7,487 bases of DNA from Planctomycetaceae bacterium (GTDB lineage Bacteria > Planctomycetota > Planctomycetia > Pirellulales > UBA1268). Where the stretch lies: the NCBI GenBank assembly GCA_947453875.1, contig CANGIH010000107.1, positions 1-7,487 of the forward strand, given 5' to 3'. A program made the translations under genes and the position numbers. The notes under the pieces were generated by a model that saw nothing but the letters and a program-made list of their open reading frames with translations, was not told where the DNA came from and ran no database searches. Position 1 is the first letter of the stretch. Every line of letters starts with the position of its first letter. This document shows, in pieces, positions 1-5,362 of this stretch.

Positions 1-149
1 GCATGGGTGGCGGAGGCATGGGTGGTGGTGGCATGGGTGGTGGTGGCATGGGCGGCGGTGGCATGGGCGGCGGCGGCATGGGTGGTGGCATGGGCGGTGG
101 TGGCATGGGTGGCGGCGGCATGGGCATGGGCGGCATGGGCGGAGGTGGC
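1..149 (+). repeat. In-frame tandem repeat, 15-base unit encoding Gly-Gly-Gly-Gly-Met
   Basis: Successive units of the type GGCATGGGTGGTGGT run from the left edge to just before the Phe codon at 150. Eight of the eleven Met-initiated units have the full 15 bases; one is 12 bases (MGGG) and two near the 3' end are shorter (MG and MGG). All length changes are multiples of three, so the frame is preserved. The Gly codons vary mainly between GGT and GGC at the third position, showing that the array has partly diverged while the peptide has been kept. The array may extend beyond the left edge. Confidence 0.93.
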
Positions 150-371
150 TTCTGCTGGGTCGCCCGCGAGGTTTATGGCACCGACAATCCCCGCTGGCTC
201 CTGTTCCGCGCGTGGCTCAAGTCCGAGGCCCCGGCATGGCTCCACGACCTCTACGGCAGCCATGGCGAGCAATTCGCGGCCTGGATCAAGGACAAGCCCG
301 CAGTCAAGGCGATGGTGAAGGTCCTGATGGACGCGGCCCTCTCCGGCAGCACGGCCACGATGTCTCGCTGA
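1..371 (+). CDS. C-terminal part of a Gly/Met-repeat protein with a CFI-box-like 'CWVAREVYG' C-terminal domain (5' end outside window)
   Basis: The reading frame is open from the left edge to TGA at 369-371, and the repeat already runs at base 1, so the true start is probably upstream; every repeat unit carries an ATG, so the start cannot be fixed. Counting from the ATG at 3, residues 1-49 are a low-complexity tract of GGGGM units with 11 Met. Residues 50-122 form a compact domain opening with FCWVAREVYG, followed by a P-x-LLFR-W segment, aromatic/Gly positions (LYGSHGEQFA) and a basic C-terminal helix (KPAVKAMVKVLMD). The order aromatic-Cys, YG, Pro, Leu-x-Arg, then a 'P-x-(L/V)-(R/K)' helix resembles the CFI-box-CTERM domains found at the extreme C-terminus of many bacterial proteins behind low-complexity linkers; I recall close 'CWVAREVYG' variants. 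Molecular function is unknown. Only 13 bases separate it from ispD, so cotranscription is plausible. Confidence is high that it is coding, moderate for the domain relation. Confidence 0.75.
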   Translation, partial: MGGGGMGGGGMGGGGMGGGGMGGGGMGGGMGGGGMGGGGMGMGGMGGGGFCWVAREVYGTDNPRWLLFRAWLKSEAPAWLHDLYGSHGEQFAAWIKDKPAVKAMVKVLMDAALSGSTATMSR

Positions 372-384
372 CGGTCGTCACCTC

Positions 385-1125
385 ATGCCCACATACGGAG
401 TGATCCTCGCCGCGGCCGGCCAGAGCAGCCGCTTCCAGGACGCACACTACAAGAAGCCCTTCGCACCCCTCGCCGGGCGACCGGTATGGATCCACTCCGC
501 CGAGCGGTTTCTCGAGCGGAGCGACGTGAAGCAGGTTGTGATCGTCGTGTCGCCGGAGGACCGCGAGGGGTTTCTCGAGAAGTTCTCCGCCAACCTTGCC
601 TTCATGGGCATCACGCTCGCCGAAGGGGGGGCCCACCGCGGCGAATCGGTGCGACGCGGTCTGGAAAAGCTCGACGCGTCGGTCGATACCGTGGCGATCC
701 ACGATGCGGCCCGGCCCTGCATCGCGGCCCCCTGGATCGACTCGGTGTTCTCCGCCGGGGCCCGCACCGGAGCGGCGATCCTTGCCATCCCGGTCGTGGG
801 AACACTCAAGCGGGTGGGGCCGGACGGCACAATCACCGAGACCGTCGACCGGACCGGCCTGTGGGAAGCCCAGACGCCGCAAGTCTTCGCCCGGCAGGTT
901 CTCGAGAAGGCTTTCGCGTCGCGTCCCGGCGACCAATCCACCGACGAGGCCCAACTTGTCGAGTCGATCGGTCAGAAGGTGACCGTCGTCCGTGGGTCGC
1001 CGGTGAACCTCAAGATCACATCCCGCGAGGACCTCGTGCTCGCCGAGCAGGCCCTGCGGGCCATGCCGAAACCGAAGCTCTCCGGACCAGCCCACCCGTT
1101 CGCCGACGACGGACTGTGGCGGTAG
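385..1125 (+). CDS. ispD: 2-C-methyl-D-erythritol 4-phosphate cytidylyltransferase
   Basis: IspD transfers CMP from CTP to 2-C-methyl-D-erythritol 4-phosphate, giving CDP-ME in the cytosolic MEP (non-mevalonate) isoprenoid pathway. The 246-residue protein has all family landmarks in order: the nucleotide-binding loop ILAAAGQSSRF at residues 7-17 with a Lys pair at 23-24; GGAHRGESVRRGL at 81-93; the metal-binding HDAARP at 106-111; TVDRTGLWEAQTPQVF with QTPQ at 163-166; TDEA at 186-189; and the C-terminal NLKITSREDLVLAE. Length is slightly above E. coli IspD (about 236), the excess being a polar tail after the last conserved helix (MPKPKLSGPAHPF...). The ATG at 385 places the nucleotide loop at the usual distance from the N-terminus; there is no clear Shine-Dalgarno, and the upstream stop is 13 bases away, consistent with readthrough or coupled expression. 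No ispF is fused or adjacent. IspD is unambiguous over other cytidylyltransferases because of the full motif set. Confidence 0.96.
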   Translation: MPTYGVILAAAGQSSRFQDAHYKKPFAPLAGRPVWIHSAERFLERSDVKQVVIVVSPEDREGFLEKFSANLAFMGITLAEGGAHRGESVRRGLEKLDASVDTVAIHDAARPCIAAPWIDSVFSAGARTGAAILAIPVVGTLKRVGPDGTITETVDRTGLWEAQTPQVFARQVLEKAFASRPGDQSTDEAQLVESIGQKVTVVRGSPVNLKITSREDLVLAEQALRAMPKPKLSGPAHPFADDGLWR

Positions 1126-1134
1126 CTACACCCT

Positions 1135-1141
1135 GAGGAGG
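1135..1141 (+). promoter_or_regulatory. Shine-Dalgarno for tyrS
   Basis: GAGGAGG lies 7 bases before the ATG at 1149, an ideal ribosome-binding distance. It supports that ATG as the tyrS start, and it stands out because ispD just upstream has no such site. Confidence 0.75.
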
Positions 1142-1148
1142 CCTCACG

Positions 1149-2432
1149 ATGGCTGGCGACCTGCTCTCCGATTTCGAGTCCCGTGGGCTCGTTCACCAGT
1201 CGACCGACGCGTCCGCCCTTCGTGGCTGGCTGTCCACCGCCGGCCGTCGCGTGTACGCGGGCTTCGATCCCACCGCCGACAGCCTCCATGTCGGCCACCT
1301 CGTGGCACTGGTGCTTCTCCGTCGCGTGGCGGCAGCCGGGCACGAACCGGTGGCCCTCGTCGGCGGCGCCACCGGCATGATCGGAGATCCGAGCGGCAGG
1401 AGCGAGGAACGCAATCTGCTCTCGCCCGAGGCTCTTGCCGCCAACGTCGCCGCCGTCGAACGCCAGATCCGCGGAATCCTCGAGTCCGCCGGCCAGCGGG
1501 TGCATGTCGTCAACAATGCCGAATGGATGCGCGGCGTCGGGTACCTCGAATTCCTCCGCGACGTCGGCAAGCACGTGCCGCTTTCGCAGATGCTCGGCAA
1601 GGATTCGGTGAAGAGCCGGCTCGAACGCGACAACGGCCTGTCGTATACGGAGTTCAGCTACATGCTCCTTCAGGCCTGGGATTTCGTTCACCTCTCCGAC
1701 GCCCTCGACTGCCGCCTGCAGATCGGTGGAAGCGACCAGTGGGGCAACATCACCGCTGGGATCGAACTGGGGCGACGATTGCGGTCCCGCGAACTGCACG
1801 GCATCACCTGCCCGCTGCTCACGAAGTCGGACGGCACCAAGATGGGCAAAACCGCCTCGGGAGCCGTCTGGCTCGATCCGAAGCGGACAAGCCCCTATCG
1901 CTTCTACCAGTACTGGATCAATCTCGATGACGAGGACGCCGGCCGCTGCCTCCGCCGACTGACTGCCACCGCTTCTGCCGAATGGGAGGCTCTCGACGCC
2001 GCCCGGGCGAGCAACCCGGCGGCCCGCGAGACGCAGAAGCGACTCGCCGAGGAACTGACGCTCCTCGTCCATGGGAATGCCGGCCTGGAGGCGGCCCGTC
2101 AGGCCACGGCGATCTTCTTCGGTGCCGAGATCGGCGGCCTCGACGACGCGCAACTGGCGGAGATCTTCGCCGATGTGCCGAGTTGCGAGTTTGCCCGGGC
2201 GATGCTCGATGGGGATGGCCTGACACTCATCGACGCCCTCGTGCGGACAACCCTCGCTGCGACCAACTCCAAGGCCAGGCAGACGATCCAGCAGGGGGGT
2301 GCCTATGTCAACAACCGACGCGTGACCGATGTCGGACACAGGCTCTCTGCCGACGACCTCGCCGGCGGCACCACACTCGTCCTCCGCTCTGGCAAGAAGT
2401 CTTACGCCGTCGTCCGCTTCACCGCGAATTGA
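1149..2432 (+). CDS. tyrS: Tyrosyl-tRNA synthetase
   Basis: TyrRS charges tRNA-Tyr with tyrosine using ATP (class I synthetase, cytosolic dimer). The 427-residue product matches the usual bacterial length (about 420). Visible motifs: YAGFDPTADSLHVGHL with the HIGH signature HVGH at residues 47-50; GGATGMIGDPSGRSEERNLL, where the GDPSGR segment is typical of TyrRS; the NNAEWM turn; YTEFSYMLLQAWDF and QIGGSDQWGNI, which build the tyrosine pocket; and the KMSKS-equivalent KMGKT at 231-235, within the normal TyrRS variation (KFGKT/KFGKS). An RNA-binding S4-type domain occupies roughly residues 359-427 (ALVRTTLAATNSKARQ... GGAYVNNRRV). It starts 23 bases after ispD behind a good Shine-Dalgarno. 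It is the ordinary single-copy-type TyrRS with both catalytic and S4 domains intact; there is no sign of a T-box or other regulatory leader in the short gap upstream. Confidence 0.98.
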   Translation: MAGDLLSDFESRGLVHQSTDASALRGWLSTAGRRVYAGFDPTADSLHVGHLVALVLLRRVAAAGHEPVALVGGATGMIGDPSGRSEERNLLSPEALAANVAAVERQIRGILESAGQRVHVVNNAEWMRGVGYLEFLRDVGKHVPLSQMLGKDSVKSRLERDNGLSYTEFSYMLLQAWDFVHLSDALDCRLQIGGSDQWGNITAGIELGRRLRSRELHGITCPLLTKSDGTKMGKTASGAVWLDPKRTSPYRFYQYWINLDDEDAGRCLRRLTATASAEWEALDAARASNPAARETQKRLAEELTLLVHGNAGLEAARQATAIFFGAEIGGLDDAQLAEIFADVPSCEFARAMLDGDGLTLIDALVRTTLAATNSKARQTIQQGGAYVNNRRVTDVGHRLSADDLAGGTTLVLRSGKKSYAVVRFTAN

Positions 2433-2518
2433 CCTCCGCCCCTCGTCAGGACGCTCCAGCCTCCCTTGACGCACCTCCTCGCCGCGCCCTACTTCTCCCC
2501 CCTCGAGTGTCACTTCGA

Positions 2519-2533
2519 CAGCCGGGAAGGCTG
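2519..2533 (+). other. Small inverted repeat upstream of the secreted-protein gene
   Basis: CAGCC and GGCTG can pair around a five-base loop (GGGAA), immediately 5' of the ribosome-binding site at 2544. There is no following T run, so it is not a convincing terminator for tyrS; a role as a leader hairpin is possible but unproven. Apart from this hairpin and a lone TTGACG at 2466, the 123-base gap after tyrS shows nothing I can name. Confidence 0.25.
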
Positions 2534-2543
2534 CCTCTCCAGC

Positions 2544-2548
2544 GGGAG
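2544..2548 (+). promoter_or_regulatory. Shine-Dalgarno that decides the start of the small secreted protein
   Basis: GGGAG lies 7 bases before the ATG at 2556. It selects this start over the in-frame TTG at 2466, which would add 30 residues in front of an otherwise canonical signal peptide. Confidence 0.55.
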
Positions 2549-2555
2549 TTCCGTC

Positions 2556-2888
2556 ATGCGTCGCATTCTGCCCGTGGCCGCGGCGCTCCTCCTCTCCTTC
2601 GCGGCATTCGGTGCCCTCGCGGCCGACGAAGTGGATCCTGTGGCAGGAGATGGGAAGGGAATCCTCACGCTCGAGGATCGGCTCACGACCGGGCTCAAGG
2701 TAAGGCGACCGGAAGACGTGGAGTTTGTGGAACACGTGGCCGGGATGGTCCGTGCCGGGCGTCTTCCCGCCAAGGTGGTCGACTCGACCTACCTCTGGGC
2801 CATCCGCCGCCGCCAGGCGCACCCCTTCCCCGCTTTCCAAAAAGCCCTCCGCCTGCAGGCCGACCGGATCGGAATCGACGTCGACTGA
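2556..2888 (+). CDS. Small predicted secreted protein of unknown function
   Basis: From the ATG at 2556 the product is 110 residues. Residues 1-23 form a clear signal peptide: MRR, a hydrophobic core (ILPVAAALLLSFAAFGA) and an Ala-Leu-Ala site with predicted cleavage before ADEVDP, so the mature protein of about 87 residues should leave the cytoplasm. The mature part has a short acidic/Gly stretch, then a charged, helical region with LTTGLKVRRPEDVEFVEHV, AGRLPAKVVDSTYLWAIRRR and HPFPAFQKALRLQADRIGI. I recall similar short planctomycete proteins with an 'LRARRP ... LP..LV.ST..WAR.K..HPF.YF..ALR.RA..IG' pattern, but know no function. It follows tyrS by 123 bases on the same strand and ends 24 bases before the convergent HAD gene. 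There is no Cys for a disulfide or lipobox. Coding status is well supported by the signal peptide and ribosome-binding site. Confidence 0.8.
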   Translation: MRRILPVAAALLLSFAAFGALAADEVDPVAGDGKGILTLEDRLTTGLKVRRPEDVEFVEHVAGMVRAGRLPAKVVDSTYLWAIRRRQAHPFPAFQKALRLQADRIGIDVD

Positions 2889-2892
2889 CACA

Positions 2893-2904
2893 CCCTCTGG
2901 AGGG
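2893..2904. terminator. Possible weak hairpin between convergent genes
   Basis: CCCT-CTGG-AGGG in the 24-base gap between the ends of two convergent genes is self-complementary and would form the same hairpin in either transcript. The stem is only four pairs and no T tract follows on either strand, so intrinsic termination is doubtful. Position is the main argument. Confidence 0.25.
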
Positions 2905-2912
2905 GCGATGGA

Positions 2913-3629
2913 TCAGCCCCCTGCCCGTGCCAGGTCGAGGGCCGCGTAGATGCGTGGGTCGCCGAGCGATCCGGCGATGAAGGCCGCTCCGGGGAAGTCA
3001 TGCCGATGGCTGTGCCCCCCCGGCACTGCAACGGCCACAGCCCCGGCCGCCACGGCCGCCTTGCAGCCGTTGTGGGAATCCTCGAGGACGAGCATCTGCC
3101 GCGGCGGCACCCCAAGCCTTCCCGCGGCAGCCAGGTAGATCTCCGGATGGGGCTTCCCCTCCCGGACATCGTCGCAGGTCAGCACAAACCCCATTCGTGT
3201 GAGAAACCCCACTCTCCCGAGCACGTCATGGGCGAAGTCTGGCCCACTGCTTGTGGCGACTCCAAACGGGACCCCCGCCGCGGACAGGGAATCGAGAAGG
3301 GCGACGGCCCCCGGCATCGGCGCCAGTCGGGAGTCGAGCAGCGACGTGAAGATTTCCTTCGTCTCGGCCGCGAGACGTTCGACCGAATCCTCCAAACCAT
3401 GCCACTCGATCATGATCCGCAGCGACACCTGCTGGGGGCGTCCCATCATCCGATCGAGCAGTTCCGGTTCGAAAGGCTTGCCTCTCCGGCGCAGGAGTTC
3501 GGTGCCAACGTCCTGATACAACTCCTCGGTGTTGACCAGAAGCCCGTCGAGATCGAATGTCACCCCCCGCGGGGCCGGGATGGGGGGCGCGAGGGTCGCT
3601 GGAACAGGTGGGGCGGTGGGATTGGTCAT
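2913..3629 (-). CDS. HAD-superfamily hydrolase, beta-phosphoglucomutase-like
   Basis: The 238-residue protein carries all four HAD motifs: I, FDLDGLLVNTE with nucleophile Asp26 and acid/base Asp28; II, VATSSG with Ser127; III, Lys159 in REGKPHPEIY; IV, LEDSHNGCKAA with Glu183-Asp184. The helical C1 cap between motifs I and II (roughly residues 40-105, including MMGRPQQVSLRIMIEWHGL) and the GKPxPxxY context place it in the beta-phosphoglucomutase/phosphatase-like branch (YcjU, YniC, Gph relatives). Likely chemistry is Mg-dependent phosphoryl transfer on a small sugar phosphate in the cytosol; the substrate cannot be read from sequence. A Pro/Ala-rich extension of about 20 residues precedes motif I; with no Shine-Dalgarno visible, a slightly later start cannot be excluded. 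The gene begins 28 bases after the membrane-protein stop on the same strand, so the two are probably cotranscribed. The Asn at the end of motif I, often Asp, is a common variant and not evidence of inactivity. Confidence 0.92.
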   Translation of the reverse strand: MTNPTAPPVPATLAPPIPAPRGVTFDLDGLLVNTEELYQDVGTELLRRRGKPFEPELLDRMMGRPQQVSLRIMIEWHGLEDSVERLAAETKEIFTSLLDSRLAPMPGAVALLDSLSAAGVPFGVATSSGPDFAHDVLGRVGFLTRMGFVLTCDDVREGKPHPEIYLAAAGRLGVPPRQMLVLEDSHNGCKAAVAAGAVAVAVPGGHSHRHDFPGAAFIAGSLGDPRIYAALDLARAGG

Positions 3630-3657
3630 GGATGCGAATCAGTGATGGATCGCGGGC

Positions 3658-5277
3658 TCAGGGTAGGGCAACGTCAGCGGCCTCGGCGGATGATTCAAGG
3701 CGGTGCACAGCATACCCACCGGCGACATGGAGCGGCTCGCCAGGGAGTGGAAACGGCACGACCTTGTTCACCGGCACGATGATGTGGTCGGCACCATACT
3801 TTTTTGCTGCTGCACGGAGGCGTTCGGCCCCCAGATCAGCGGTACTTGACGCCAGGGCCTTGATCGTGCCATCGACCGAGAAGCAATCGACGATCCGCTG
3901 ACGCCACTCAAGGATCGAGCGGGCGTCCTGCGGCACGTTCTTCCAGCAGACCACCTCCTTCCGGCCGGTGTACCAGTGGAAGCTGCTCGCCCCGCGTGGG
4001 GTGAGGAAACAGGCATCCGCCGGGGAGTGATCGCGGACCCAGACACAGATCTCCCGCCAGGCCTCAGGCTGCACCTTCGAGTCGGCCCGCGGCACAAGAC
4101 CAGCCCTGCCGGGCAGCGGCCAGTGACGGCTCTCGAAGGCGAGGTCGACCATCAGGAGCCCCGCCACTGCCCCCCATGCCAGGCGCCGCGAGTAAACCTG
4201 ACCGAAGACCTGGGAAGGGAGTGCGTTTGCGGCGGCGAGCGCCAACCCGAGAGGCACGACACCGTCAGCGAGACGGAACCAGTAGAAGCGGAGCAGGCCG
4301 AGCGCCGTCGTCGGAGCGATCCCTTCCAGGAGCGACACCACACAACCGGCGAGCGAGATTCCCACGGCGGCCGTGGTAAAGGCAGCGATGCGGCGGGCTG
4401 CAGGAGATCTGCCTGCCAACGGCAGAAGCAGCCACCAGAGAAGCACCGCGAGAACATGTCTGGCTGTCAGTCCTTCAGCGAAGGTCCTGACGAGGAGATG
4501 GTGCGGCAGTCGCTCCACGACATAGGTTGCCGTCGCCTTCGCCCGCTCCGCCGCGTCGGCATCGGCGGACAGCCCAAGCGCCGGCACCACACCGACCGCC
4601 GCCAGCATCAGTCCAGCGGCAATCGTTGCCGCGGCTGCAGGACCGGGCGGTCGCCATGCACCGAGGCCCATCACGGCCGCCGGAATCAGCGCCAGCATTG
4701 ACCATCCACCGACGAGTGGATGGAACGCGGTCGCCCCCCCCATCCAGGCCCAGGCATTGGCAGGGCGTCCACGGGCAAACCATCCGACCCCCGCAAGCAC
4801 CATCGCCCAGGAAAACACCTTTGCCTCACAGCCACCGATCACCCACTCTCCGGCGGCAGGCGTGTGGCGGGCCGCCAGCGAGAACAACGCAGCGGCGATG
4901 ATCCTCATCGGAGCCGTTGGGAGGACTGCCGAGGCGACGAAGGTGAATCCTGCGGCCAGGCTCGCCCACCCTGCCAGGCGACCGATCCAGGCGGCGCGGT
5001 CGAAGGGCATCGCCGCTGCCAAGGGGCCGAGGAGCCGGTAGAACAGACCGTGAGCCTCGGCCGATTCGAGGAAGAAATCCCCTGCCGCCCATGACGGATC
5101 CCAGGAGTGCCTGGCCCGTGCGAGGTAGTGGGCTTCGTTTGTATCCGGTGTCGGCCAGGCACCGGCAGCGGCGAAGATGGCGGTCACCACCACCAATTCG
5201 AGCGCCAGCCGCGCGAGCCCCGACGGTGTCGGGAACGGTGCCGCGGCGGTGGGGGAGGCGACGCTTTCCTCAGGCAT
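3658..5277 (-). CDS. Multi-pass membrane protein, DUF6798-type, GT-C glycosyltransferase-like
   Basis: This 539-residue protein has a hydrophobic N-terminal two-thirds with roughly ten to twelve membrane segments (first at about residues 21-41, last at about 366-380), then a soluble C-terminal domain of about 140 residues. After the first segment comes WPTPDTNEAHYL (41-52) and WDPSW (59-63); an acidic DxNE in the first outer loop is the layout of GT-C enzymes that use polyprenyl-phosphate sugars. Further likely conserved signatures are GGCEAKVFSW (148-157) and FHPLVGGWS (185-193). The C-terminal domain holds TPRG (426-429), WYTGRKE (435-441) and CWKNVPQDA (444-452), which I associate with the planctomycete-enriched DUF6798 family. 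The function is not established; sugar transfer to an envelope component is an inference from topology and the DxNE loop. ATG at 5277 has AGGA seven bases upstream on its strand. It is divergent from prpB and leads the HAD gene. Confidence 0.82.
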   Translation of the reverse strand: MPEESVASPTAAAPFPTPSGLARLALELVVVTAIFAAAGAWPTPDTNEAHYLARARHSWDPSWAAGDFFLESAEAHGLFYRLLGPLAAAMPFDRAAWIGRLAGWASLAAGFTFVASAVLPTAPMRIIAAALFSLAARHTPAAGEWVIGGCEAKVFSWAMVLAGVGWFARGRPANAWAWMGGATAFHPLVGGWSMLALIPAAVMGLGAWRPPGPAAAATIAAGLMLAAVGVVPALGLSADADAAERAKATATYVVERLPHHLLVRTFAEGLTARHVLAVLLWWLLLPLAGRSPAARRIAAFTTAAVGISLAGCVVSLLEGIAPTTALGLLRFYWFRLADGVVPLGLALAAANALPSQVFGQVYSRRLAWGAVAGLLMVDLAFESRHWPLPGRAGLVPRADSKVQPEAWREICVWVRDHSPADACFLTPRGASSFHWYTGRKEVVCWKNVPQDARSILEWRQRIVDCFSVDGTIKALASSTADLGAERLRAAAKKYGADHIIVPVNKVVPFPLPGEPLHVAGGYAVHRLESSAEAADVALP

Positions 5278-5293
5278 GGCTCGGTCCTATAAC
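5265..5293 (+). promoter_or_regulatory. Candidate sigma-70-type promoter for prpBC
   Basis: TATAAC at 5288-5293 matches five of six bases of a -10 element, and TTTCCT at 5265-5270 gives a poor -35 (three of six) at exactly 17 bases spacing. AT-rich hexamers are rare in this GC-rich gap, which makes the -10 stand out. It would put transcription start near 5300, about 60 bases before the prpB ATG. The -35 would overlap the first codons of the divergent membrane gene. It is predicted by eye only. Confidence 0.35.
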
Positions 5294-5297
5294 CGGC

Positions 5298-5340
5298 GCC
5301 TGCGGGGAATCCGCTCCCCCGTCAGGCCCCGTCGGCAGGC
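5298..5340 (+). other. GC-rich inverted repeat in the predicted prpB leader
   Basis: GCCTGC (5298-5303) and GCAGGC (5335-5340) are perfect reverse complements; inside them GGGG (5304-5307) can pair with CCCC at 5327-5330 or with the C run at 5316-5320, giving two mutually exclusive folds. The element starts close to the predicted transcription start and ends seven bases before the only weak Shine-Dalgarno-like AGGA (5347-5350) of prpB. It could be a leader structure or an operator-like dyad; in GC-rich DNA it may also be chance. Confidence 0.3.
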
Positions 5341-5362
5341 TCCTTCAGGATACCCAGTCCCC

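Noticed and set aside
1..149. The left-edge repeats as a CRISPR array or non-coding satellite
   Set aside because: The units are contiguous with no spacers, have a strict in-frame 15-base period and run into a conserved coding domain.
1839..1853. KMGKT instead of KMSKS in TyrRS as an unusual active site
   Set aside because: TyrRS enzymes normally vary here (KFGKT, KFGKS and similar), so this is within family variation.
2466..2555. TTG start at 2466 for the small secreted protein, and TTGACG at the same place as a -35 box
   Set aside because: The TTG start would bury a canonical signal peptide behind 30 residues and lacks the good ribosome site found before 2556. As a promoter, the hexamer 18 bases downstream (TACTTC) matches only two of six -10 positions.
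972..2891. A 639-codon open frame on the minus strand opposite tyrS and the small secreted gene
   Set aside because: It is antisense to an unmistakable TyrRS, shows no domain signature and has the charged Arg/Gly/Glu-rich composition typical of shadow frames in GC-rich DNA.
1982..2980. A 332-codon plus-strand frame overlapping tyrS and running into the HAD gene
   Set aside because: It is Arg/Pro/Gly-rich with no recognisable domain and overlaps three better-supported genes in other frames.
3597..3629. Possible truncation or degeneration of the HAD enzyme suggested by its Pro/Ala-rich N-terminus and Asn in motif I
   Set aside because: All four catalytic motifs are intact, and the DLDGxxxNTE form is common in active relatives.
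5177..5362. N-terminal extension of prpB to the ATG at 5177
   Set aside because: It would add 62 low-complexity residues absent from PrpB proteins and overlap the start of the divergent membrane gene.
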